A model generated the notes under the pieces. That model saw only the letters and a list, made by a program, of their open reading frames with translations. It had not been told where the DNA came from and searched no databases. DNA of 43,118 nucleotides from an uncultured Faecalibacterium sp. (lineage in GTDB: Bacteria; Bacillota; Clostridia; Oscillospirales; Ruminococcaceae), in contig CAAFSR010000039.1 of NCBI GenBank assembly GCA_900765705.1, positions 1 through 43,118 of the forward strand. The letters run 5' to 3'. The translations under genes and the position numbers were made by a program. Of the stretch, positions 1-7,602 are shown in pieces. Each line of letters starts with the position of its first letter. Position 1 is the stretch's first letter.

Positions 1-246
1 ATTGAAAAGGTGAACGATGCCGACCCGCGCCGCAACATGGTGCTGCGCGTCACCGACCCGGCACTGCTGGCGCAGACCGGCGGCATCGTGCAGGGAATGA
101 GCGGCAGCCCCATCCTGCAGAACGGGCGGCTGGTGGGCGCTGTGACCCATGTACTGGTCAACGACCCGACACGCGGGTACGGTATTTTTGCACAAACCAT
201 GCTGGAACAGGCACATTCGGTGCCCGGAACGGACGCGGCAGCATAA
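1..246 (+). CDS. spoIVB: SpoIVB-type S55 serine peptidase, C-terminal part (5' end outside window)
   Basis: The frame is open from the first base and ends at TAA 244-246, so only the last 81 residues are visible. SpoIVB is a PDZ-containing serine peptidase that, in Bacillus, is secreted from the forespore and triggers SpoIVFA cleavage to activate pro-sigma-K. The visible part holds the catalytic serine in GMSGSP. An aspartate lies 15 residues before it in VTDPAL, the same spacing as the D363/S378 pair of the Bacillus enzyme. The downstream stretch GAVTHVLVNDP is also typical of the family. The catalytic His and the PDZ domain lie upstream, out of view. The next gene is spo0A, the classic Firmicute neighbour, which supports the call. 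Confidence 0.9.
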   Translation: MEKVNDADPRRNMVLRVTDPALLAQTGGIVQGMSGSPILQNGRLVGAVTHVLVNDPTRGYGIFAQTMLEQAHSVPGTDAAA

Positions 247-295
247 AAAAATTGGACATTCGAGCAAAATTTCCATAATTTCCCAAAATAAACCG

Positions 296-324
296 TTGAA
301 CAATCTGGAAAAATATGGTAAAAT
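296..324 (+). promoter_or_regulatory. Sigma-A promoter of spo0A
   Basis: A -35 TTGAAC (296-301), a 17-nt spacer and a -10 TAAAAT (319-324) preceded by TGG (extended -10) lie 41 nt before the spo0A start, in AT-rich DNA after spoIVB. No clear 0A box (TGTCGAA) was found beside it. Confidence 0.6.
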
Positions 325-365
325 CCATGGTGTTAAGGGAACTGCACACATTGGAGGAAACAATC

Positions 366-1124
366 ATGGATAAAGTGAGATTCTTGATGTCGGATACCGG
401 TGCTCAGATCACGGAAGCCTGTCGCGAGGCGCTGGAGCAAAAGGGCGTGGAAGTGACCGTTGTGGAGAAGGATGGAAATAAGGTTTTGCAGAAGATGCTG
501 GCCGTTCACCCACAGGTAGTGCTGCTGGATGCTTTTATGCCCGGATTGGATGCGCTGGCGGTCAAGCAGCGCTACAACGCCGCAGGGGAGCGCCACACCT
601 CGTTTTTCGTTACCGGTGCGTTCCAGAGCGAGGAGATGGTACAGGAGCTGCTGGACGAGGGCTTTGCCTACTATTTCGTCAAGCCCTTTGACGAAAACGT
701 GCTTGCTGCCCGGGTGCTCAAAGCAGCCAGCGGACAGGAAAAGCACCTGCTCCACACCAGCGTGGACAGCGACGAGCTGACCGTCACTGAAATATTGCAC
801 CAGATCGGCGTGCCCGCCCACATCAAAGGCTACCAGTTCCTGCGGGATGCCATTCTGCTCACCATGAACGAGCCGGACTATATCAACGCCGTGACCAAGC
901 GTCTGTACCCGGAAATCGCCAAGAAAAACGGCACCACCGCCAGCCGCGTGGAGCGTGCCATCCGCCACGCCATCGAGGTTGCATGGGACAGGGGAGATGT
1001 GGATACCCTCAACAGCTACTTCGGCTATACCATCCACAACCTGCGCGGCAAGCCCACCAACTCGGAGTTCATCGCGATGATAGCCGATAAGATGCGGCTG
1101 GATAAACGGCAACGGGTGGGGTGA
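366..1124 (+). CDS. spo0A: Stage 0 sporulation response regulator Spo0A
   Basis: A 252-aa response regulator. The ATG at 366 follows the ribosome binding site GGAGGA (352-357); an earlier in-frame ATG at 315 lies inside the promoter and is rejected. Residues 1-120 form the receiver domain: the phospho-acceptor D55 sits in LLDAFMPG, a switch threonine in FVTGAF, and the conserved lysine in YFVKPFD. Residues ~145-252 form the Spo0A DNA-binding domain, with the recognition region ASRVERAIRHAIEVAW almost identical to Bacillus. In the family, phosphorylation dimerises the protein on 0A boxes to switch stationary-phase genes. Oddity: the acidic pair near residues 10-11 (DD in Bacillus) reads D10-T11, so one Mg2+ ligand is missing. 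The gene has its own promoter and a terminator follows it. Confidence 0.96.
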   Translation: MDKVRFLMSDTGAQITEACREALEQKGVEVTVVEKDGNKVLQKMLAVHPQVVLLDAFMPGLDALAVKQRYNAAGERHTSFFVTGAFQSEEMVQELLDEGFAYYFVKPFDENVLAARVLKAASGQEKHLLHTSVDSDELTVTEILHQIGVPAHIKGYQFLRDAILLTMNEPDYINAVTKRLYPEIAKKNGTTASRVERAIRHAIEVAWDRGDVDTLNSYFGYTIHNLRGKPTNSEFIAMIADKMRLDKRQRVG

Positions 1125-1178
1125 ATGGCCAGCAAAAACAGAAACGAAAATACGATTATATATGATGCGGGATACCCC

Positions 1179-1209
1179 AAAGGCTTCATCTGAAAAGGTG
1201 GAGCCTTTT
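1179..1209 (+). terminator. Intrinsic terminator after spo0A
   Basis: Stem AAAGGCTTCATC (1179-1190) pairs with GGTGGAGCCTTT (1197-1208) over 12 bp with two G-U pairs and a 6-nt loop. A T-rich tail follows. It closes the spo0A transcript 54 nt after its stop. Confidence 0.75.
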
Positions 1210-1213
1210 CTCT

Positions 1214-1241
1214 TTGCATTTTCCCTTCCATCTGGTACAAT
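1214..1241 (+). promoter_or_regulatory. Promoter of the DNA alkylation repair gene
   Basis: TTGCAT (1214-1219), a 16-nt spacer, and extended -10 TGG-TACAAT (1236-1241), just after the spo0A terminator and 22 nt before the next start codon. Confidence 0.55.
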
Positions 1242-1263
1242 GATGCAGAAGGGAAGTGACAAA

Positions 1264-1983
1264 ATGCCGGAAGTGGATGTGATTCGTGCGCAGCTGGTTG
1301 CGCTGCAAGATAAGGAATATCAGGCCTTTTACAGCCGCCTGATGCCCACCCTGCCACCGGAAACGGTGATCGGGGTGCGGGTGCCGCTGCTGCGCAGGTT
1401 GGCAAAGCAGCTGGCAGGTACCCCGGAAGCGGAGGCGTTTCTGCAAGAACTGCCGCATTTTTATTATGAAGAAAACGCGCTCCATGCCTTTCTGCTGGAG
1501 TCTGTCCGGGACTACGGCGCAGCGCTGGCAGCAACTGAGCACTTTTTGCCCTATGTGGATAACTGGGCAGTCTGCGATAGCTTCAGCCCCAAGGCGTTTG
1601 CGCAGCATAAGCCGGAGTTGCTGTCTGTCATCCGGCGCTGGCTGAGCTCTGATCAAGTGTATACCGTGCGCTACGGTATCGGGATGCTGATGCGGTATTA
1701 TCTGGACGATGCCTTCCGGCCGGAATATCTGGCTTGGGTGGCGGCGGTGCACAGCGAGGAATACTATGTCAATATGATGCGGGCGTGGTATTTTGCCACC
1801 GCACTGGCAAAGCAGCCGGCAGCGGCGCTGCCGTGGCTGACCGAAAAGCGGCTGGACGTATGGACACACAACAAGACCATCCAGAAAGCGGTAGAAAGCT
1901 ATCGCATCACCCCGGAACAAAAGCAGGCTTTGCGGGCGCTGCGCATTCGTTCACAAAAGCTTTGCGAAGAACGGCGCGTTTGA
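1264..1983 (+). CDS. DNA alkylation repair protein, AlkD family
   Basis: A 239-aa, helix-rich protein of the HEAT-like AlkC/AlkD family (DNA alkylation repair enzyme), which removes N3- and N7-alkylated purines. The start ATG at 1264 has a purine-rich AAGGGAAG about 8 nt upstream. Recognisable family segments include GVRVPLLRRLAKQL near residue 35, the central DNWAVCDSF, and WTHNKTIQKAVESYRI near the C-terminus. DNWAVCDSF carries the Trp/Asp residues that line the DNA-binding groove in AlkD. It is a single-gene unit between the spo0A terminator and the pyrH promoter. The exact substrate (alkylated base or another DNA structure) cannot be told from sequence. Confidence 0.85.
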   Translation: MPEVDVIRAQLVALQDKEYQAFYSRLMPTLPPETVIGVRVPLLRRLAKQLAGTPEAEAFLQELPHFYYEENALHAFLLESVRDYGAALAATEHFLPYVDNWAVCDSFSPKAFAQHKPELLSVIRRWLSSDQVYTVRYGIGMLMRYYLDDAFRPEYLAWVAAVHSEEYYVNMMRAWYFATALAKQPAAALPWLTEKRLDVWTHNKTIQKAVESYRITPEQKQALRALRIRSQKLCEERRV

Positions 1984-1986
1984 CTG

Positions 1987-2015
1987 TTTACTTTATGCTG
2001 ATTTTATTGTAAAAT
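1987..2015 (+). promoter_or_regulatory. Promoter of pyrH (pyrH-frr unit)
   Basis: TTTACT (1987-1992), 17-nt spacer, TAAAAT (2010-2015). It begins only 4 nt after the upstream stop. A second -10-like TATAGT overlaps at 2015-2020. Confidence 0.5.
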
Positions 2016-2075
2016 ATAGTATAGCAAAAATGCCGGGGGTATCCGGCGAAAGATAAAACAGGTGGTGTTTGGATT

Positions 2076-2786
2076 ATGGCATTGAAATATAAGCGTATCC
2101 TTCTGAAGATCAGCGGCGAGGCGCTGGGCGGCGAAAAGGGCATGGGCTTTGACGAGCCCACCATGGACGCCATTTGCGGCGGCGTGAAAAAGGCGCACGA
2201 GCTTGGCGTGCAGATCGGCATCGTTGTGGGCGGCGGCAACTTCTGGCGCGGTCGTTCCAGCGGCAAGATGGAGCGCACGCTGGCCGATAAGATCGGTATG
2301 CTGGCTACGGTGATGAACGCACTGGCTGTCTCCGATAAGCTGGAGCAGCTGGGTGTGCCCACCGAGGTGTTCACCTCGATCACCATGCCGCAGGTGGCCC
2401 CTGCCTTTACCCGCAAGGACGCCCTGCGCGCCATGGATGAGGGCAAGATCGCTGTGTTCGGCGGCGGCACCGGCAACCCCTTCTTCTCTACTGATACGGC
2501 TACCGCCCTGCGCGCCGTGGAGGTGAGCGCCGATGTGATGTTCAAGGCGACCATGGTGGACGGCGTCTACGATAAGGACCCCCACAAGTACCCGGATGCC
2601 AAAAAGTACGATACCCTTACCTTTACCAAGGTGCTGGAGGATCAGCTGGCTGTTATGGACGGCACCGCAGCTACCCTGTGCCGCGACAACAAGCTGCCCA
2701 TTCTGGTGTTTGATCTGGCCGACCCGGACAATATTGCACGCGCTGTGCAGGGCGAGAACGTAGGCACGCTGGTTTACGAGGGCTGA
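2076..2786 (+). CDS. pyrH: UMP kinase
   Basis: A 236-aa amino acid kinase-fold enzyme that converts UMP + ATP to UDP + ADP in pyrimidine nucleotide synthesis. The N-terminal phosphate-binding motif KISGEAL lies at residues 11-17 and GGGNFWRG at 52-59. The substrate-binding TGNPFFSTDTA and the C-terminal DKDPHKYPDA region are typical of bacterial hexameric PyrH. ATG 2076 follows an AGGTGGTG ribosome binding site. In most Firmicutes pyrH follows rpsB-tsf; here those genes are absent upstream and pyrH has its own promoter. frr follows after 102 nt. Confidence 0.97.
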   Translation: MALKYKRILLKISGEALGGEKGMGFDEPTMDAICGGVKKAHELGVQIGIVVGGGNFWRGRSSGKMERTLADKIGMLATVMNALAVSDKLEQLGVPTEVFTSITMPQVAPAFTRKDALRAMDEGKIAVFGGGTGNPFFSTDTATALRAVEVSADVMFKATMVDGVYDKDPHKYPDAKKYDTLTFTKVLEDQLAVMDGTAATLCRDNKLPILVFDLADPDNIARAVQGENVGTLVYEG

Positions 2787-2888
2787 GCATAGCGCCCCGG
2801 TGCAACTGCATACGATTGGATAGAGCAGCAGCGGCGCAGTACGCTGCCTGCATGGATCATAGAATAAAGAAACAGGAGAACAACGACA

Positions 2889-3443
2889 ATGAGCAGCAAC
2901 ACCAAGGTTTACGAAGATAAGATGAAGAGCGCTGTGGAGCACCTCAGCCGCGAGCTGGCCGCTGTGCGCGCAGGCCGCGCAAACCCCGCCGTGCTGGATA
3001 AGGTGGTCGTGGATTACTACGGCGCACCCACTCCCATCCAGCAGGTGGCTGCTGTGGCCGTTTCTGAGGCACGAACCCTCACCATCACCCCTTGGGACCG
3101 CACCCTGCTGCGTCCCATCAGCAAGGCTATCATGGCCAGCGATGTGGGCATCACCCCCATTGATGACGGTGTTACCATCCGCCTGAACTTCCCCGCACCC
3201 AACGAGGAGCGCCGTAAGCAGCTGGCTAAGGAAGTCTCCAAGCTGGGCGAGGATGCCAAGGTTGCTGTGCGCAACGTGCGCCGCGACGCCATGGATAAGG
3301 CCAAGGCCATGAAGAAGGCTGGTGAGCTGACCGAGGACACCCAGAAGACCATGGAAGAGGACGTCCAGAAGCTGACCGATAAGTATATCAAGAACATTGA
3401 CGCTGCCGTGGAAGAAAAGCAGAAGGAGATCATGTCCGTCTGA
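2889..3443 (+). CDS. frr: Ribosome recycling factor
   Basis: A 184-aa protein, the usual RRF length. With EF-G it splits the post-termination 70S ribosome. Family marks are VRAGRANPAVLDKV near residue 26, YYGAPTPIQQVA near 43, and a long charged helix in the C-terminal half (VRNVRRDAMDKAK). ATG 2889 is preceded by AGGAG at 2874-2878. It lies between pyrH and uppS as in most Firmicutes. A strong hairpin with a T run follows within 30 nt, so most transcription probably ends here. Confidence 0.97.
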   Translation: MSSNTKVYEDKMKSAVEHLSRELAAVRAGRANPAVLDKVVVDYYGAPTPIQQVAAVAVSEARTLTITPWDRTLLRPISKAIMASDVGITPIDDGVTIRLNFPAPNEERRKQLAKEVSKLGEDAKVAVRNVRRDAMDKAKAMKKAGELTEDTQKTMEEDVQKLTDKYIKNIDAAVEEKQKEIMSV

Positions 3444-3470
3444 TCCGCAGCACACAATAACAACTGGGAG

Positions 3471-3506
3471 GTGCCGTGCGCTGGTGGAAGGTGCGCGGCA
3501 CTTTTT
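3471..3506 (+). terminator. Intrinsic terminator/attenuator between frr and uppS
   Basis: An 11-bp stem (3471-3481 with 3491-3501, two G-U pairs) with a 9-nt loop is followed by TTTTT (3502-3506). A second perfect 7-bp repeat GCAGGGC/GCCCTGC (3507-3521) follows directly and ends 4 nt before the uppS ribosome binding site. No promoter was recognised between this hairpin and uppS, so partial read-through is likely. Confidence 0.7.
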
Positions 3507-3536
3507 GCAGGGCAGCCCTGCTGCCGGGAGGTATAA

Positions 3537-4250
3537 ATGGCACACCCCAAAGAATTTGCCGAGGGGCTTTCCATCGGCATCATTATGGACGGCAACGGCC
3601 GCTGGGCCAAAAACCGCGGCCTGCCCCGCACTGCAGGACACAAAAAGGGTGCGGAGGTATTCAAGGATATTGCCAATTACTGCGACGAGCTTGGCGTAGC
3701 ATCGGTGTATTTCTATGCCTTCTCCACCGAGAACTGGAAGCGCCCGCTGGAAGAGGTGGGTGCCATCATGAAGCTGTTTGCCCAGTACCTTATTGAAGGT
3801 TTTGATTACAAGAACCGCAATATCCGCATCAAGTTTCTGGGCGACCGCACCGCGCTGGACCCCAAGCTGCAAAAGATGATGAACGAGCTGGAAAGCGACT
3901 CTGCCTGCAAGACCGGCATGACCCTGAACATCGCCATCAACTACGGCGGCCGCCCGGAGATCGTGCGGGCAGCGCAGCAGCTGGCCGCAAAGGCTGCGGC
4001 AGGCCAGATCCGCCCCGAGGATATCGACGAGCAGATGATGAGCGATGCCATGTACACCGCCGGACAGAAGGACCCGGACTTTATCCTGCGTCCCAGCGGA
4101 GAAAAGCGGCTGTCCAATTTCATGCTCTGGCAGGCCGCCTACGCGGAGCTGGTGGAGATGGATGTGCTCTGGCCGGACTTTACCCGCGCCGATCTGGATA
4201 CCGCCATTGAGGAATTTAACCACCGCAGCCGCCGGTTCGGCGGCATCTGA
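3537..4250 (+). CDS. uppS: Isoprenyl transferase (undecaprenyl diphosphate synthase)
   Basis: A 237-aa cis-prenyltransferase. It condenses isopentenyl diphosphate onto farnesyl diphosphate to make the C55 lipid carrier for peptidoglycan and other wall polymers. The catalytic D18 sits in IIMDGNGRW (residues 15-23), followed by TAGHKKG and FYAFSTENWKRP. The C-terminal RPSGEKRLSNFMLWQ and LWPDF complete the family signature. ATG 3537 follows GGGAGG at 3526-3531. Its substrate comes from the MEP pathway, two genes of which (dxr, ispG) lie downstream. Confidence 0.96.
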   Translation: MAHPKEFAEGLSIGIIMDGNGRWAKNRGLPRTAGHKKGAEVFKDIANYCDELGVASVYFYAFSTENWKRPLEEVGAIMKLFAQYLIEGFDYKNRNIRIKFLGDRTALDPKLQKMMNELESDSACKTGMTLNIAINYGGRPEIVRAAQQLAAKAAAGQIRPEDIDEQMMSDAMYTAGQKDPDFILRPSGEKRLSNFMLWQAAYAELVEMDVLWPDFTRADLDTAIEEFNHRSRRFGGI

Positions 4251-4276
4251 GCGGCCCGGCGTCCGTACTGCAAACC

Positions 4277-4322
4277 CTGCACCCACGGTGCAGACCCGGC
4301 AGACCCGGTACTTCCTCGGGTC
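4277..4322 (+). other. Two hairpins in the cdsA leader
   Basis: The 128-nt uppS-cdsA gap holds a perfect 7-bp hairpin (CTGCACC 4277-4283 with GGTGCAG 4287-4293). A second 6-bp hairpin follows (GACCCG 4302-4307 with CGGGTC 4317-4322). A short tandem CAGACCCGG repeat (4291-4308) links them. There is no T run, so they are not terminators; their role is unknown. Confidence 0.4.
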
Positions 4323-4378
4323 GGAATGCGTTGCCCCGCAAGGGACTGCTGCCGGAAGAACAAAGGAGATCGAAACCT

Positions 4379-5239
4379 ATGAAAACACGCATTATTACCG
4401 CAATTGTGGGCATTCTTGTGCTCATTGGCGTGATGTTTACCTTCAACACCATGGTGTTCAATCTGGTGATCGCAGCCATCACCCTGATCGCCATTCACGA
4501 GATCTACAGCGCCCTCGGCTTTGAAAAAAAGGACTGGCTCATGTATGCGGTGCTGGTACCCTACACACTGCTGGTCATGCTTTCCAGCTACAGCGCCATG
4601 CGCCGGCTGGTCATGCCGATGTCCTTTGTGCTGGTCACCTTTTTTGCCATCTATCTGGTGGTGCGCAACGGCACCATCAGTTACCAGAAGGCCAGCGGTC
4701 TTTTGGTGTTTTCGGGCATCGTGATCTTCTGCTTCTACTCCTTTATCCAGCTCAAGGAGCGCCTGCCGGTAGAAAAATACGGCTACGACGCTGTTTTCTT
4801 CATCCTGCTCATCCTCTGCTTTGCATGGGGCGGTGATACCTGTGCCTACTTTGCGGGCCGCGCCTTCGGCAAGCACAAACTGTGCCCGGTGGTCAGCCCC
4901 AAAAAGACGGTGGAGGGTGCCATTGGCGGCGTGCTGGGCACCATGGTGTTCGGCGTGGTCGCTACCCTCATCTACTCCATGGCTGCAAACCGTATGGAGG
5001 CCTTTACCCGCTCCAACATCGGCGTTTCCATGTATGTCATCATCGCACTGCTGGGCTGCATCGCAGCGGTGCTGGGCATCTATGGCGACCTGTTTGCCAG
5101 CGTGGTCAAGCGCCAGTGCGGCATCAAGGACTACGGCACCATCTTCCCGGGTCACGGCGGCATTCTGGACCGCTTTGACAGCGTAATGTTTATTGCGCCC
5201 TTCGTGACGATGGTCATCACCGCCGTGTTCTACGTCTGA
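4379..5239 (+). CDS. cdsA: Phosphatidate cytidylyltransferase (CDP-diacylglycerol synthase)
   Basis: A 286-aa polytopic membrane protein that makes CDP-diacylglycerol from CTP and phosphatidic acid for phospholipid synthesis. ATG 4379 has AAAGGAG upstream (AGGAG 4364-4368). About eight hydrophobic segments are visible. The CDS family signature is intact at the C-terminus: SVVKRQCGIKD from residue 241, GHGGILDRFDS with HGG 259-261 and D264/D267. SPKKTVEG (~ residue 175) is another conserved cytoplasmic stretch. It stands 128 nt after uppS and 19 nt before dxr. Confidence 0.95.
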   Translation: MKTRIITAIVGILVLIGVMFTFNTMVFNLVIAAITLIAIHEIYSALGFEKKDWLMYAVLVPYTLLVMLSSYSAMRRLVMPMSFVLVTFFAIYLVVRNGTISYQKASGLLVFSGIVIFCFYSFIQLKERLPVEKYGYDAVFFILLILCFAWGGDTCAYFAGRAFGKHKLCPVVSPKKTVEGAIGGVLGTMVFGVVATLIYSMAANRMEAFTRSNIGVSMYVIIALLGCIAAVLGIYGDLFASVVKRQCGIKDYGTIFPGHGGILDRFDSVMFIAPFVTMVITAVFYV

Positions 5240-5258
5240 TACAGGGGAGGAAACTGTT

Positions 5259-6410
5259 ATGTCTAAAAAAATTACGCTGCTGGGCTCTACCGGTTCCATC
5301 GGCACCCAGAGTCTGGATGTCATCCGCGCTCAGGGGTACGAGGTGTACGGCCTTTCTGCCCACAGCCATGTAGAAAAGATCCTGCAGCAGATCGAGGAAT
5401 TTCATCCGAAGTATGTCTGCATGACCGACCCGGACGCTGCCGCAAAGCTGGATGCTGCGCTGGCCGGCCGGGCAAATGCGCCCAAGCTGCTCACCGGCCC
5501 GGAGGGGCTGAAACAGCTGGCTGCGCTGGATGGCCCGGATGTGGTGCTGAACAGCGTGGTGGGCATTGCCGGCCTTGGTGCCAGCCTGTGCGCTATCGAG
5601 AGCGGCCACGATCTGGCATTGGCCAATAAAGAGAGCCTTGTCACCGGCGGCCATCTGGTCACGCAGGCTGTGGAAAAGCATGGGGTACAGCTGCTTCCTG
5701 TGGACAGCGAGCACTCCGCCATCTTCCAGTGCCTGCAGGATAAGGAAAGCGCCCCCAGCCTGACCAAGATCCTGCTCACGGCTTCCGGCGGCCCTTTCTT
5801 TGGAATGACCACCGAGCAGCTGCGCGGCAAGACCCGCGCAGACGCCCTCAAGCACCCCAACTGGAATATGGGCGCTAAGATCACCATCGACTCTGCCACC
5901 CTGATGAACAAAGGCTTGGAGCTTATCGAGGCCGTATGGCTCTTCGGTCTGCCGCCGGAAAAGATCCAGATCGTGGTGCAGCGCCAGAGTGTCGTTCATT
6001 CTGCGGTGCAGTTCAGCGATAATTCGATCATTGCTCAGCTGGGCGTGCCGGATATGCGCATTCCCATCCAGTATGCACTGACCTACCCCAAGCGTGTGCC
6101 GGGCGTAGTGCCGGAGCTGGACTTTACCACCCTGAAGCTGCTCACCTTTGATGTGGCGGACGAAGAGACCTTCCGCTGCCTTGCTGCCTGCAAAAAGGCC
6201 ATCCGCAAGGGCGGCCTTGGCCCCTGCGCCGCCAACGGTGCCAACGAGGAAGCCGTTAAACTCTTCCTTGAGGATAAGATCGGCTTTTTGGATATCGGGC
6301 GCCTGGTGGAGGCTGTTGTGGACAGTGACAGCTTTGGCGGCGACTACACGTTGGCAGACGTGTACGAGTGCGACCGCATGGCGCGCGCGTTCGTGCAGGC
6401 ACACCTGTAA
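5259..6410 (+). CDS. dxr: 1-deoxy-D-xylulose-5-phosphate reductoisomerase
   Basis: A 383-aa enzyme of the MEP isoprenoid pathway, converting DXP to MEP with NADPH and a divalent metal. The NADPH-binding GSTGSIG is at residues 9-15, and the NKES motif contains K124. The metal ligands D149 and E151 lie in VDSEHSAIFQCL. The catalytic-loop and linker regions (SGGPFFGM, MGAKITIDSATLMNKGLE) are complete. ATG 5259 follows AGGGGAGG (5243-5250). It is co-directional with cdsA and rseP, the standard Firmicute order. Confidence 0.97.
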   Translation: MSKKITLLGSTGSIGTQSLDVIRAQGYEVYGLSAHSHVEKILQQIEEFHPKYVCMTDPDAAAKLDAALAGRANAPKLLTGPEGLKQLAALDGPDVVLNSVVGIAGLGASLCAIESGHDLALANKESLVTGGHLVTQAVEKHGVQLLPVDSEHSAIFQCLQDKESAPSLTKILLTASGGPFFGMTTEQLRGKTRADALKHPNWNMGAKITIDSATLMNKGLELIEAVWLFGLPPEKIQIVVQRQSVVHSAVQFSDNSIIAQLGVPDMRIPIQYALTYPKRVPGVVPELDFTTLKLLTFDVADEETFRCLAACKKAIRKGGLGPCAANGANEEAVKLFLEDKIGFLDIGRLVEAVVDSDSFGGDYTLADVYECDRMARAFVQAHL

Positions 6411-6477
6411 CGTTTTATCAGCAATGTACGCCCCGGCGCTGTTTTTGCAATAGCTCCGGGGCGCTATGGGAGAACGA

Positions 6478-7587
6478 ATGTCATTTATTATCACCATCCT
6501 TTCCGCGCTGCTCGTGTTCAGTGCGGTGATTGCCATCCACGAGTTCGGGCATTTTGCAGTGGCAAAGCTCTGCGGCATTCAGGTCAACGAGTTTTCCATC
6601 GGCATGGGGCCGGTGCTCTGGAAAAAGAACCATAAAGGCACCCAGTACAGCCTGCGTGCGCTGCCGGTGGGCGGCTTTGTGGCGCTGGAAGGGGAGGAAA
6701 GCCCTGAAAGCCAGCAGGCAGAGGCCACCCGCGATGCGCAGCAGGTGACCGGTGAGGCTGAAGCGCCTGTGCAGCCTGCCGGCATCCCTTTGAATGAAGC
6801 ACCGGTGTGGCAGCGGATGCTGGTCATGGTGGCTGGTGCTGTTATGAACTTTGTGCTGGGCTTTGTGGTGCTGGTGGTTTTGATCGCCGCCCAGAACGAG
6901 CCCATCACCAGCAAGACCATCTACGCCATTCAGGACGGCGCGCTCTGCGGGCAGACCGGCTTGCAGGCGGGGGACAAGGTTCTGGCGGTAAACGGACGCC
7001 GCTGCTTTGTGGCCAACGATATCCTGTACGAGCTGGTACGCACCAAGGCCTACAGCGCTGATTTCACCGTCCTGCGGGACGGCAAAAAGGTGCAGCTGCC
7101 GGGGGTGCAGTTCGACACATGGCAGGACGATAACGGCGAGACCCACATGAGCATCGGCTTTTCCGTCTACGGGCTGGAAAAGACTCCCGGTAATGTGCTG
7201 CGGGAAGCGGGCAACAGCGTGCTGTACTACGGCCGCATCGTGTTCACCTCCCTTGTGGACCTGGTGCGCGGGCGGGAGAGCATCAATAACCTCTCCGGCC
7301 CGGTGGGTATCGTGTCGGCCATCGGGCAGGCCGCCAGCTACGGCTGGCAGGACCTGCTGGAGCTGCTGGCCCTTATTACCGTCAACCTTGGCATCCTGAA
7401 CCTGCTGCCCTTCCCGGCACTGGATGGCGGCAAGGTAGTATTCTTGTTTATTGAAGGCGTCACCGGCCATGCTGTGCCGGAAAAGCTGCAAAGCGTGCTC
7501 ACCCTTGCAACCTTTGGGCTGCTGTTCGGGCTGATGCTCTTTGCAACCTATAACGATATTCTCCGGCTCATTACCGGGACAGTATAA
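6478..7587 (+). CDS. rseP: RIP metalloprotease RseP/RasP (site-2 protease)
   Basis: A 369-aa intramembrane zinc protease of family M50 that cuts anti-sigma factors and remnant signal peptides. The zinc motif HEFGH is at residues 21-25 in the first membrane helix. A PDZ domain follows (roughly residues 155-235, GLQAGDKVLAVNGR). The C-terminal helix carries NLLPFPALDGGK, the third zinc-ligand motif. Between the first helix and VWQRM there is a ~40-residue acidic Q/E/A-rich insertion after GEES. The ATG at 6478 is preferred over 6466 because GGGAGAA stands just before it. ispG starts 16 nt downstream. Confidence 0.94.
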   Translation: MSFIITILSALLVFSAVIAIHEFGHFAVAKLCGIQVNEFSIGMGPVLWKKNHKGTQYSLRALPVGGFVALEGEESPESQQAEATRDAQQVTGEAEAPVQPAGIPLNEAPVWQRMLVMVAGAVMNFVLGFVVLVVLIAAQNEPITSKTIYAIQDGALCGQTGLQAGDKVLAVNGRRCFVANDILYELVRTKAYSADFTVLRDGKKVQLPGVQFDTWQDDNGETHMSIGFSVYGLEKTPGNVLREAGNSVLYYGRIVFTSLVDLVRGRESINNLSGPVGIVSAIGQAASYGWQDLLELLALITVNLGILNLLPFPALDGGKVVFLFIEGVTGHAVPEKLQSVLTLATFGLLFGLMLFATYNDILRLITGTV

Positions 7588-7602
7588 GAAAGGGGAACTT
7601 TT

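Noticed and set aside
2004..4286. Very long open frame on the minus strand opposite pyrH-frr-uppS
   Set aside because: It is antisense to three well-conserved genes, has no ribosome binding site and no recognisable domain. High GC at third positions keeps the opposite frame open.
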